Positions 6,846-13,975 of a stretch of 16,854 nucleotides of DNA are shown here, piece by piece. The DNA comes from Bacillota bacterium (lineage in GTDB: Bacteria; Bacillota; Clostridia; Christensenellales; CAG-138), in contig JAEWYO010000017.1 of the NCBI GenBank assembly GCA_023395595.1, positions 1 through 16,854 on the forward strand. The letters are read 5' to 3'. Within the stretch, counting starts at the first letter, position 1, and every line of letters begins with the position of its first letter. A program made the position numbers and the translations under genes. The notes under the pieces are model-generated. The model saw nothing but the letters and a program-made list of their open reading frames with translations. It ran no database searches and was not told where the DNA came from.

Positions 6846-7655
6846 ACTGTGATTCACGAACACGCTCAACGCCACGGTGGCTAGAAACAGGACAAGCGCG
6901 ATGGACAACGCGATGGCATCGTTTCGCTTCATCGGCTTTGCCGCATACCAGGTGCGCTTCTTCTCCTTGCCAAAGCCGCGCAGATCCATCGTATTGCTGA
7001 TGATCTCGATTCGCTCCAGCGTGGAAAAAACCAGCGGAATCGTGATGTTGAGGATGTTTTTGATGCGCTTGCCGAGCTTTTCCTTCTTCGAAAGATCGAG
7101 CCCTCTGCATTGTTGTGCGGCCGAGATGTCCTGATAGTCCCGAATCAAGTCCGGAAAATACCGCAGCGTGAGCGAGAACGCAAACGCAGCCTTGTAGCCC
7201 ACACCTGCGCGGTTGATACTCGCGGCGAGTTCACTCGGGTTCGTCGAGAGGAAGAAGATAATGCCCAGCGGCACGACAGAGGCATATTTGAGCGTCTTTG
7301 TCACCTGATAGAGCATCTGCTCGCTCGTGACCACATAGCGCCCAAACAAGCGAAACAGCACATGCTCCGTGCCGTAGATCTGCGTGCCGTAGGTCGGGCT
7401 GAACACAAACGTAAGGATAAAGTTGAACACGAGAAAGACCAGCACATAGATCAGCATCAGCTTGATCTGACGAAACTGAATCTGCGACATCCTCAAAAAC
7501 ACCAGTGAGAGTACCATGATCACCGCGATTGCGCGAATATCATAGGAAAACATCACCGCCGCGGTGAGAAGCAGGAAGCACAGCAGCTTCGTTACGCCGG
7601 AAAGATCGTAGACGGCATTGTGCCGCTCGACATAGTCAAAGAGTTTCGCCTTCAT
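6822..7655 (-). CDS. ecfT: ECF transporter transmembrane component EcfT
   Basis: A 277-residue membrane scaffold subunit (CbiQ family) that couples the ATPases to the S component. It has hydrophobic helices in the N-terminal half, a cytoplasmic coupling region with the two x-R-G motifs CRG (Arg184, in AQQCRGLD) and LRG (Arg226, in MDLRGFG), and a last helix near 246-266. The ATG (7653-7655) overlaps the TGA of the ATPase gene in the classic ATGA arrangement, so the two are translationally coupled. The final residues FWNPFV and the stop lie within the first units of a 51-bp tandem repeat that continues downstream. Length is typical for the family. Confidence 0.94.
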   Translation of the reverse strand: MKAKLFDYVERHNAVYDLSGVTKLLCFLLLTAAVMFSYDIRAIAVIMVLSLVFLRMSQIQFRQIKLMLIYVLVFLVFNFILTFVFSPTYGTQIYGTEHVLFRLFGRYVVTSEQMLYQVTKTLKYASVVPLGIIFFLSTNPSELAASINRAGVGYKAAFAFSLTLRYFPDLIRDYQDISAAQQCRGLDLSKKEKLGKRIKNILNITIPLVFSTLERIEIISNTMDLRGFGKEKKRTWYAAKPMKRNDAIALSIALVLFLATVALSVFVNHSKFWNPFV

Positions 7656-9364
7656 CGCGCCGTGCTCCTCTCATAGTCGATAAAATGCTGCACAAACGCT
7701 TCGCAGTCCGCAATGCCCGCGCGTGTGGCGAGTTCATAGAGCGAGGTGACCTTCAGGCTTGCCTGATTGGCAATCGACTCGCTGGTCAGCGCGCGCACCG
7801 CCGTGCCGTCGTGCAGGATCTCACCCGCGTGGAGCACGATCGCGTGCGGTGTGTATTCCAGCATCAGGTGCATATCGTGCGTGATGAGCAGAATCGTGGT
7901 TCCGCTCTCATTGAGCGTGCGCAAAAACTCCATGATCTCCGTATAGTGCCGGTAATCCTGTCCTGCCGTCGGCTCGTCAAGGATGATCAGCTCCGGCTCC
8001 AGCACCAGCACGCTTGCGATGGTCACGCGTTTCTTCTGCCCGAAGGACAGCGCAGAGATCGGCCATTTTCGAAACGGGGCAAGCCCGCAGATTTTGAGCA
8101 CTTTTTCCACACGGGGCTTGATCTCTTCCTCGCTCAGCCCGCGGAGTTTGAGCCCCAGCGCAACCTCGTCATAAATCATCGACTTGCAGATCATCTGGTT
8201 TGGGTTCTGCATCACGTAGCCGATCTTGCCGCTGCGCTCGTGAATCGTCCAGTTGTCCATCGTTTCGCCGCGAAAACGCAGACTACCCTCCGGGTCTTTG
8301 CAGATGCCGGTGATCACCTTTGCCAGTGTGCTCTTACCCGCACCATTGGTGCCAACGAGGCTGACCATCTCACCCGACTCGATTGAAAAACTCATGTTCT
8401 TCAGAATCGGGCGTTTCTCTACATAGCGATAGCTCAAGTCCTGCGCTTGCAGGATCGGTTCCCCAATCGGTTTCTTCTCCTGCTCCGGCTGCGCGGCGTC
8501 CCAAGCCGCAATTGCATGCTTGACTGCATCCACGTCCAGCGTATCGATGCGTCCGGCGTGCAGAGCCTCCGTAACCGCGACACCCGCATATTTCAGCGCG
8601 GTTACATAGAGCGGCTCTCGGATGCCAAGGTTTTTGAGGATGTCCGCCGCCATCAGCGCGTCCGGCGAAAGATCGGCAACGATTCTGCCTTCGGACATCA
8701 CGATGACGCGATCCACACGCCGGTGCAGCACGTCCTCCAAGCGGTGTTCGATGATGACCACCGTCTTGTGGTAATCCTGCGAAATCTGGTCGATGAGTTC
8801 AATCGCGGTCTTGCCCGTTGCCGGGTCGAGGTTTGCCAGCGGCTCGTCAAAAAGCAGTGCCTCCACCTCATGTACCATCACACCCGCAAACGAAACGCGT
8901 TGTTTCTGCCCGCCGGAGAGCTCAAACGGGGAGGCATTGAGCAGGCCGTCCATGCTCACCATCGAGGCGGTTTTCTGGACGATCTGCTTCATCTCACGCT
9001 GCTTGACGCATTCGTTTTCCAGCGCAAAAGCGATGTCCTCGCCGACCGACAACCCGATGAACTGCCCGTCCGGGTCTTGCAAAACGGTACCGACATGCTG
9101 GCTCAGCGCAAAGATGCTCGACTTCTTGGTCTCTATGCCGCAGACCGTAAGGCTTCCCTTGATTTCGCCGGGATAGGAAAACGGAATCAGGCCGTTGATG
9201 CAGTTGCCAAGCGTGCTCTTTCCGCTGCCGGAAGGGCCAACGATAAGCACCTTCTCGCCTTCATAAATCGTCAAGTTGATGTCGTGCAGCGTCGACTCCG
9301 ACTGCGAAAAATACTGAAACGAAAAATCGCGGAACTCGACGACCGGCTTTCGGCTATTCTCCAC
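7652..9364 (-). CDS. Fused ECF ATPase (EcfA1-EcfA2, two NBDs in one chain)
   Basis: A 570-residue tandem ATPase energising the ECF importer. NBD1 has Walker A GPSGSGKST (43-51), LSGGQ (149-153), Walker B LLFDEP (170-175) and His207. NBD2 has Walker A GTNGAGKST (338-346), LSFGQ (439-443), Walker B IILDEPTAGQD (460-470) and His496. Both sites look catalytically intact. I chose the GTG at 9364 because AAAGGAG lies 7 bases upstream and the protein then begins right before the first strand; the frame stays open 42 codons further, but that part would sit inside the DUF62 gene. The chosen start overlaps the DUF62 stop by 11 bases, and the end overlaps ecfT by 4. Confidence 0.94.
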   Translation of the reverse strand: MENSRKPVVEFRDFSFQYFSQSESTLHDINLTIYEGEKVLIVGPSGSGKSTLGNCINGLIPFSYPGEIKGSLTVCGIETKKSSIFALSQHVGTVLQDPDGQFIGLSVGEDIAFALENECVKQREMKQIVQKTASMVSMDGLLNASPFELSGGQKQRVSFAGVMVHEVEALLFDEPLANLDPATGKTAIELIDQISQDYHKTVVIIEHRLEDVLHRRVDRVIVMSEGRIVADLSPDALMAADILKNLGIREPLYVTALKYAGVAVTEALHAGRIDTLDVDAVKHAIAAWDAAQPEQEKKPIGEPILQAQDLSYRYVEKRPILKNMSFSIESGEMVSLVGTNGAGKSTLAKVITGICKDPEGSLRFRGETMDNWTIHERSGKIGYVMQNPNQMICKSMIYDEVALGLKLRGLSEEEIKPRVEKVLKICGLAPFRKWPISALSFGQKKRVTIASVLVLEPELIILDEPTAGQDYRHYTEIMEFLRTLNESGTTILLITHDMHLMLEYTPHAIVLHAGEILHDGTAVRALTSESIANQASLKVTSLYELATRAGIADCEAFVQHFIDYERSTAR

Positions 9365-10217
9365 GCAGGCGCTCCTTTCCCGCGGATTTCTGCACCGCGA
9401 TGGTCCAGGGCGCGCCGGTGCCAACGTTATAAGCGCGCGCAAAGTCGCCTTGATTGATCGCAACCGCCATCCGATCAAGGCTGTTGACATAGACTAGCGG
9501 CTCACCGACAAACGCGTCAGCAAACGATCTGGCATAGATCAGGGAGTTGCGATAGACCAGCCGGGCGCCATTCATGATCTTGATGTCCACAAAGTCGCCG
9601 TGCTTGACGCCGAGCTGCAGGAACAGCGCACGTGGGATGCTCGTCCAGAGGCTGCCGAAGCGGACATCCAGCACGTCGATATCTCCGCGAATGCAGCCCT
9701 CTTCCAAGCTCGGTTCGTCCATCGGTAGTTCCACGACGCTCGCGGGGTCAACCGCGGGGCCGACGCCTTCAAAACTGATGATGCCGGAGGCAAGCCGCGC
9801 GCCGGTATAAGCGTAGATATCCCGTCCGTGGAAGGTATAGCTCTCGCCCGAACCCGGCAGGCGGTTGACGCGCTCGTCAATTTCCCGCGCGGCGACAATG
9901 CCGCTGATGTGTTTGACGTGCGTGAGCGTGCCGTTGTCCGGCGTGATGATGTATTGTCCTGCGCGCGTCTCCACCGCGATGCTTCTGCGCGTGGAGCCAA
10001 CGCCCGGATCGACCACGGAGACAAACACCGTGCCCTTGGGCCAGTAGCCAACGGTTTGAATCAGGCGGTAGCTCGCCTCCCAGGCGTTGTATTGCGGAAT
10101 TTCGTGCGTGAGGCTGGAGATGTTGATCTGTTCGCAAACGGAATATGCAACGCCATACATGGCGCTGACCGCACCGTCCGCAAGGCCAAAGTCGGACATG
10201 ATAACGAGGGGTTTCAT
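9354..10217 (-). CDS. SAM hydroxide adenosyltransferase family protein (DUF62), paralogue B
   Basis: A 287-residue DUF62 protein clearly paralogous to the one at 5836-6681, with shared blocks such as DGAVSAMYGV, ASYRL, SVVDPGVG, TPDNGTLTH and FHGRD. The SAM-hydrolase triad is present: Asp70, Arg77 and His130. The motif that supplies SAM contacts reads Asp184-V-R-Phe187-Gly-Ser189, with Ser in place of the usual Asn, and the following TNI is TSI; paralogue A keeps both Asn. This paralogue may therefore bind SAM differently or use a related adenosyl substrate. GGGAG lies 7 bases before the ATG. The gene sits 78 bases after the GntR gene and overlaps the ATPase start, so it is part of the regulated operon. 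Confidence 0.9.
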   Translation of the reverse strand: MKPLVIMSDFGLADGAVSAMYGVAYSVCEQINISSLTHEIPQYNAWEASYRLIQTVGYWPKGTVFVSVVDPGVGSTRRSIAVETRAGQYIITPDNGTLTHVKHISGIVAAREIDERVNRLPGSGESYTFHGRDIYAYTGARLASGIISFEGVGPAVDPASVVELPMDEPSLEEGCIRGDIDVLDVRFGSLWTSIPRALFLQLGVKHGDFVDIKIMNGARLVYRNSLIYARSFADAFVGEPLVYVNSLDRMAVAINQGDFARAYNVGTGAPWTIAVQKSAGKERLRGE

Positions 10218-10259
10218 AATCGTCTCCCTGCTTTCTCCTGATTTTTTAATTCTGCATTC

Positions 10260-10276
10260 CGCGCGTTTCTCGCGCG
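10260..10276. other. GC hairpin between gntR and DUF62-B
   Basis: CGCGCG (10260-10265) and CGCGCG (10271-10276) flank a 5-base loop. There is no T-tract on either side, so it is more likely an mRNA processing or stability element, or chance, than a terminator. Confidence 0.35.
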
Positions 10277-10295
10277 CGAAAACTATCTACTTATT

Positions 10296-11021
10296 CTATA
10301 TGCGCACCGTGTAGCTGATTTTATAGTACTCCGGGCGCATGTAGTGTTTGCATCGGGCAAGCGGCGTGCCATCCGCGCCAAAGAGGATGCATTCGAGCAA
10401 GTGCACCGGTGTTCCCTCCTCCACGCCTAGATACTCCGTCTCAGTCTCATTCACGAAGATGAGCTTGAAGGTGATGTTCTGGTGGCTTGCCACAGCATAG
10501 AGCGATTCGTTGAGAAAGCGGTTCATCGCATCGGCGGAGGATACGTCCACCTGCAATTGCGAGAGCAGCTTCACGGGAACCTGCACGAACGAATAGCCCA
10601 CGACCGCATCCGCACTTTGATACACCAAATAGCTCGCCAACAGGATATCGCTTTTCCCCAGCGCGAGCTTTGCCTGCGCAATATCCGTCGGCGGCGTAAA
10701 ATTATAGGAAATCTCCGTCTTGTCGATGGCAACGATGGGAAACGCGGTCAGCGGGTTGGAGGAGGCGGCATTCTTCGGCTCCTCCTTTTTCTCCACAACC
10801 AATGTCCCCTTGCCGCGCGCACGAACCAAAAGACCATCCTCGCAGAGGATGGCCATGGCTTGCCGCAGGGTGTTGCGGCTGACATTATATTTTTGCGCGA
10901 GCGCGATTTCGCCGGGCAGGCATTCGCCCTGCGGATAGACCCCGTTTACGATGTCCGAAAACAGGGAGTTATAGATTTCAACATAGGCTGGTACACTCGT
11001 CGGTTGCAAATGGATGTTCAT
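10296..11021 (-). CDS. GntR-family transcriptional regulator, HutC/UTRA subfamily
   Basis: A 241-residue regulator. Residues about 10-77 form the GntR winged helix (PAYVEIYNSLFSDI, LPGEIALAQKYNVSRNTLRQAM, LLVRARGKGT). Residues about 95-235 form a UTRA effector domain, which in this subfamily senses small metabolites. I chose the ATG at 11021; the frame extends to a TTG at 11045, but that codon falls at the predicted transcription start, whereas AAAGG lies shortly before the ATG. The gene is first in the DUF62/ECF cluster, so the cluster is its likely target and its ligand is probably the transported compound or a product of the hydrolases. The operator is not proven. Confidence 0.92.
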   Translation of the reverse strand: MNIHLQPTSVPAYVEIYNSLFSDIVNGVYPQGECLPGEIALAQKYNVSRNTLRQAMAILCEDGLLVRARGKGTLVVEKKEEPKNAASSNPLTAFPIVAIDKTEISYNFTPPTDIAQAKLALGKSDILLASYLVYQSADAVVGYSFVQVPVKLLSQLQVDVSSADAMNRFLNESLYAVASHQNITFKLIFVNETETEYLGVEEGTPVHLLECILFGADGTPLARCKHYMRPEYYKISYTVRI

Positions 11022-11049
11022 ACCCTGCGCCTTTCGTGTGATCAACGCA

Positions 11050-11078
11050 ATTGTATGACATGTTCAACATTTCGTCAA
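11050..11078 (-). promoter_or_regulatory. Promoter of the gntR-DUF62-ECF operon
   Basis: The minus strand reads TTGACG (11078-11073), 17 bases, then TACAAT (11055-11050). The spacer contains ATGTT-G-AACAT, an 11-base inverted repeat, a possible autoregulatory site. The predicted start near 11043 gives a leader of about 22 bases to the ATG at 11021. Confidence 0.8.
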
Positions 11079-11136
11079 GCGTTTATTCGCAGATTTAAGC
11101 CTGTTTTGCTCAGTAATGTGTCGGCTATCGACAGTT

Positions 11137-11179
11137 TGCGATCAATTGTTCACCAATTAGAACAATTCGTGCGATCAAT
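11137..11179. repeat. Compound inverted and direct repeat at the deacetylase 3' end
   Basis: AATTGTTC (11144-11151) and GAACAATT (11160-11167) are perfect inverted arms around an 8-base loop. TGCGATCAAT occurs as a direct repeat at 11137-11146 and 11170-11179, the second copy running into the deacetylase stop. There is no T-tract, so it may be a distal operator for the gntR promoter 60 bases away or a weak 3' hairpin. Confidence 0.6.
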
Positions 11180-12116
11180 CCTGATAGAGTTCGCCCGGAA
11201 CGAGCGGGATCCCGGCGCAGTTGAGCAGCTCCCACACCGTCACCAGCTGATACCCTTTCTTCAGGAGCTGCGGCACGATGAGTTCCACCGCATCCACCAT
11301 ACAATCATGGGTGTCGTGCAGCAGGATCACATCTCCCGCGTGCAGCTCTTTTCCGTCCACAATCTGTTTTTCCACATTTTGCGCGATGCGCTTGGGGTCA
11401 AACTCATTGACGTTGCCGCTCTGCGACCAGAGTACGATATACATCCCGTTTTCCCGCGTCACGCGCATGGCATCATAACTGTTGACTCCGCCTGGCGGAC
11501 GGAAGCAGCGCGGGCGCGTGCCCGTTGCCTCAAAGACGGCATCATTCGTGCTCTCGATTTGATAGCGGGCGCTGATATAGTTCAGATCGGGCATACGCTC
11601 ATGCGACCATGTGTGGTTGCCAATCTCACAGCCAAGCGCTGCCATCCGGCGGATCATCTCCTGATTCTGCTTGTGCTGAAACCGCCAGCCGCAGACAAAA
11701 AACGTCGCCCGCGCATTGTATTTTTGCAAAATGGTGAGAATCTTATCCGTGACCCCCGCAACCGGTCCATCGTCAAACGAAAGCGCGACCATCGGCTTGT
11801 TTGGATCAATCGACATGCGCGCGATGTCCTTTACCAGCTGCTGCTTTGTGATGTTCGGGCGATAGCGGATGATGCTCTGTTCCAGCTCCTGATTGCGCCG
11901 CTGCCACCACGGCGGGTTAAATTCCGGCGTCGGAATCGGCTCCTGCGCGATAGGCGATGTTTGCGCCTCGGACAAGACAAAAACGGGTTCGGTTGCCGTT
12001 GGCGCATCCGGATGTTCCCGCCCCCGCACGCCTGGTGTCCCCGGTACAGGACGGCACGAAGCAAGCGCAATAAACGCACAGCTCAACGCAAGGACCATCG
12101 CCACAATTCGCTTCAT
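11175..12116 (-). CDS. Polysaccharide deacetylase (NodB domain) lipoprotein
   Basis: A 313-residue exported enzyme of carbohydrate esterase family 4, which removes acetyl groups from cell-wall or surface polysaccharide. It has a lipoprotein signal peptide with a good lipobox, LASC (Cys21), a Pro-rich linker to about residue 70, and a NodB domain with motif 1 SFDDGP (113-118; Asp115/Asp116), motif 2 HTWSH (168-172, metal His168/His172), motif 3 RPPGG (206-210) and motif 5 LLHDTH (265-270, His267). Motif 4, normally a DxxDW-like segment after LWS, reads QSGNVNEF, so the usual acidic residue is not obvious. I chose the ATG at 12116; the frame extends three codons to a TTG. Neither start has a strong Shine-Dalgarno. 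The gene is divergent from the lipoprotein gene at 12409. Confidence 0.9.
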   Translation of the reverse strand: MKRIVAMVLALSCAFIALASCRPVPGTPGVRGREHPDAPTATEPVFVLSEAQTSPIAQEPIPTPEFNPPWWQRRNQELEQSIIRYRPNITKQQLVKDIARMSIDPNKPMVALSFDDGPVAGVTDKILTILQKYNARATFFVCGWRFQHKQNQEMIRRMAALGCEIGNHTWSHERMPDLNYISARYQIESTNDAVFEATGTRPRCFRPPGGVNSYDAMRVTRENGMYIVLWSQSGNVNEFDPKRIAQNVEKQIVDGKELHAGDVILLHDTHDCMVDAVELIVPQLLKKGYQLVTVWELLNCAGIPLVPGELYQD

Positions 12117-12240
12117 ACAGCCCAACTTATCCCATCATTCGAGTGAAACCATCACTGCGTTTCAGGCGCAGCAAACGCAAAAGCCGGCCACGCATCATTC
12201 AAACGCGTTACATCAACCGTATTGCTTACCTGTCTATCGC

Positions 12241-12270
12241 ATTCTATCAGGAAAAATGGATAACCCGCAA
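12241..12270 (-). promoter_or_regulatory. Candidate promoter of the deacetylase gene
   Basis: The minus strand reads TTGCGG (12270-12265), 18 bases, then TAGAAT (12246-12241). The -10 is good and the -35 weak. The leader would be about 115 bases. Confidence 0.45.
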
Positions 12271-12291
12271 GAGCATTCGCCCACCTTTCGC

Positions 12292-12320
12292 TTGACAATT
12301 GGCTGTTGGATTTGTAAGGT
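12292..12320 (+). promoter_or_regulatory. Candidate promoter of the uncharacterised lipoprotein gene
   Basis: A perfect TTGACA (12292-12297) is followed after 17 bases by TAAGGT (12315-12320), a poor -10. It is about 80 bases upstream of the start codon. The -35 is convincing; the pair is tentative. Confidence 0.4.
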
Positions 12321-12408
12321 GAGTGTGTTCGTTTTGCGATGCCCAAAAACTGTGTATGAAATGGTGCGTGAGTTCGCGTTTGCGATGCCAAAGGAGCTGT
12401 GTTTGACT

Positions 12409-13725
12409 ATGAAGCGGTTGTTGATTTTTCTTTTTGCTCTTATACTGCTGTTTTCCTGCGCGGGCTGCGACATGCTTGACGCAGCACTGATGCCCATCGC
12501 CACGCCGAAAGCCACCCCAACCCCGACGCAGGAGCCAACCCCGGCACCAACCGCCGCGCCAACGCCGGAGCCTGTCTTCACCGAAACCACGCTCAACGCG
12601 CCGCTCTTCTCCGCAAAATCCGTCACCGTAACGCTGACGGATATCCGCTTTTGCGAAAATTATATGACCGCAATCGATCTCTCGATTGAGAATGCTTCCG
12701 ATTTTGCCGTCAGCATGCAGCTTGGCGGTGTTTGCCTGAACCGCTGGCAGGTAGACGGTGTGCTCGAAAACGCGGCCGGTGTTGCGCCGGGAGAAACGCG
12801 GCGGAGTACCGTGGTCGTCAACTTTCAGGATGAACCGAGCGCATCCTATTTCAATCTCACTTCCATTTCAGAGATGACGTTTCTGCTGGGTTTGACCAGC
12901 GATTTCAACGGAGACACGCTGCTCAAGCAAAAGAGTTTTGTGGTTGCGGTGCCGGGTGCAGGCCCGATGGGAGACCCGACCCAGGGCACACAGATGATCT
13001 ATGAAGACGACAACCTCACCGTCTATCTTCAGGGGATTGACGGTACGCTCGGCAGCACGCGCATGGTTCTTTATCACAATCCCGACTCGCGTTGGATGGG
13101 TGTCGATGTATACCCAATCTACGCGGGATACACCAGTTTTCCCCGCCATACCTACCCGCTGATCGAGGGGAAATACCGTTTGGTTACGCTTGACGGAACG
13201 GATGTTCTGGCGCGCCAGAGCATCGCCTCCCTCAGCCAGCTTGACCTATACCTCGCGCTCCAGCTCTTTGACGGCAGAATGACCGGTTCCTTTGTCGCAT
13301 CGGTCTTTGACCCGATGGTCAACGAAACCACCATCAGCGCGGAGGACACAAGCCCGATCGTCTACCAGAGCGCGCTTCCCTACTGCATCCTGCGCAACAA
13401 GGGCATCATCTCATATCAGGGTCACGAAGCAATCCTGCTAGATCTGGAGAACACGTCTCAAAACAACGGCACGCTGCTCAACATCACAGCATCCGCCTCA
13501 CAGCCGGAGATCACGATAGACGGCACGCTCTATCCGTTGAAAACCGAATGCACCGGCACATATCCTGCGACGCACGGATACCTGCTGCTCTGGCCGGACG
13601 GCGCACCGGAAGGCACGCTGGCAAACGCCAAGAGCGTGACCATTGGACTCAGACTCTCCCGCGTCAACGGCGGCAAGCTGGAACCGATTCTCGACACGCA
13701 GAATTTCTCGTTCGACCTAAAGTAA
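12409..13725 (+). CDS. Uncharacterised lipoprotein with Pro/Thr linker and repeated beta-sandwich-like modules
   Basis: I do not recognise this 438-residue protein as a named family. It begins with a lipoprotein signal peptide ending LFSCAGC (Cys17 or Cys20), then a linker of alternating Thr-Pro with Ala/Glu (about 31-58). The rest shows three segments of similar design: 70-180, 196-305 and 325-437. Each carries alternating hydrophobic strands, and two have a clear 'ieN' turn (LSIENASDF 91-99; LDLENTSQN 344-352). This resembles FxLYD/DUF4352-type modules of clostridial lipoproteins, but that is judgement by eye. The frame is open further upstream, but the signal peptide fixes the start. AAGGAG is 12 bases before the ATG and 6 before an in-frame TTG at 12403, which may be the real start. 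A strong terminator follows. Confidence 0.85.
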   Translation: MKRLLIFLFALILLFSCAGCDMLDAALMPIATPKATPTPTQEPTPAPTAAPTPEPVFTETTLNAPLFSAKSVTVTLTDIRFCENYMTAIDLSIENASDFAVSMQLGGVCLNRWQVDGVLENAAGVAPGETRRSTVVVNFQDEPSASYFNLTSISEMTFLLGLTSDFNGDTLLKQKSFVVAVPGAGPMGDPTQGTQMIYEDDNLTVYLQGIDGTLGSTRMVLYHNPDSRWMGVDVYPIYAGYTSFPRHTYPLIEGKYRLVTLDGTDVLARQSIASLSQLDLYLALQLFDGRMTGSFVASVFDPMVNETTISAEDTSPIVYQSALPYCILRNKGIISYQGHEAILLDLENTSQNNGTLLNITASASQPEITIDGTLYPLKTECTGTYPATHGYLLLWPDGAPEGTLANAKSVTIGLRLSRVNGGKLEPILDTQNFSFDLK

Positions 13726-13750
13726 GCAAATTCAAACAAAAGCACAAGCC

Positions 13751-13784
13751 AAAGCGGGGGACGCGAAACAGCCCCGCTTTTTTT
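13751..13784 (+). terminator. Intrinsic terminator after the lipoprotein gene
   Basis: AAAGCGGGG (13751-13759) pairs with CCCCGCTTT (13772-13780) around a 12-base loop, with a run of seven T (13778-13784). It separates the lipoprotein gene from htrA. Confidence 0.93.
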
Positions 13785-13847
13785 GCGCGCAAAAGCGGAT
13801 GCCACAATGCTGCCCAAATGTTCCATCAATTCTTCAAACACGAACTA

Positions 13848-13875
13848 TGGAAAGTCCAAAATGTTTTCCTATACT
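13848..13875 (+). promoter_or_regulatory. Candidate promoter of the htrA-like gene
   Basis: TGGAAA (13848-13853), 16 bases, then TATACT (13870-13875). The predicted start near 13882 lies just before the leader hairpin. The spacing is slightly short and the -35 only fair. Confidence 0.5.
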
Positions 13876-13885
13876 AATGGCACAC

Positions 13886-13923
13886 CATCAGAGAATCCAA
13901 GAGTTTCTCTTTCCGCTCTGATG
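13886..13923 (+). promoter_or_regulatory. Two-tier leader hairpin upstream of htrA
   Basis: CATCAGAG (13886-13893) and CTCTGATG (13916-13923) pair perfectly, and inside the loop AAGAG (13899-13903) pairs with CTCTT (13907-13911). It lies between the predicted start and the ribosome binding site and has no terminator tail. It could be a 5' stabilising structure or a repressor operator; it does not match the CIRCE consensus. Confidence 0.55.
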
Positions 13924-13975
13924 AGAAGTAAAACGATTATACGCAAACGATATTTCCCGAAAGGAGCGACCATTT

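Noticed and set aside
9365..9490. N-terminal extension of the ECF ATPase by 42 codons
   Set aside because: The extension lies within the DUF62-B coding region, has no family homology by eye, and the GTG at 9364 has an excellent Shine-Dalgarno.
11144..11167. PurR-type operator (paired PurBoxes)
   Set aside because: The half-sites resemble GAACAAT, but they are in the opposite order to known PurBox pairs and lack the flanking CG.
10482..12146. 554-codon plus-strand open frame across gntR and the deacetylase
   Set aside because: Crosses two well-supported minus-strand genes and their intergenic promoter; composition is typical of a shadow frame.
11893..12408. N-terminal extension of the lipoprotein frame into the divergent deacetylase gene
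   Set aside because: The lipoprotein signal peptide starting at 12409 requires the later start, and the upstream part overlaps the deacetylase 5' half.
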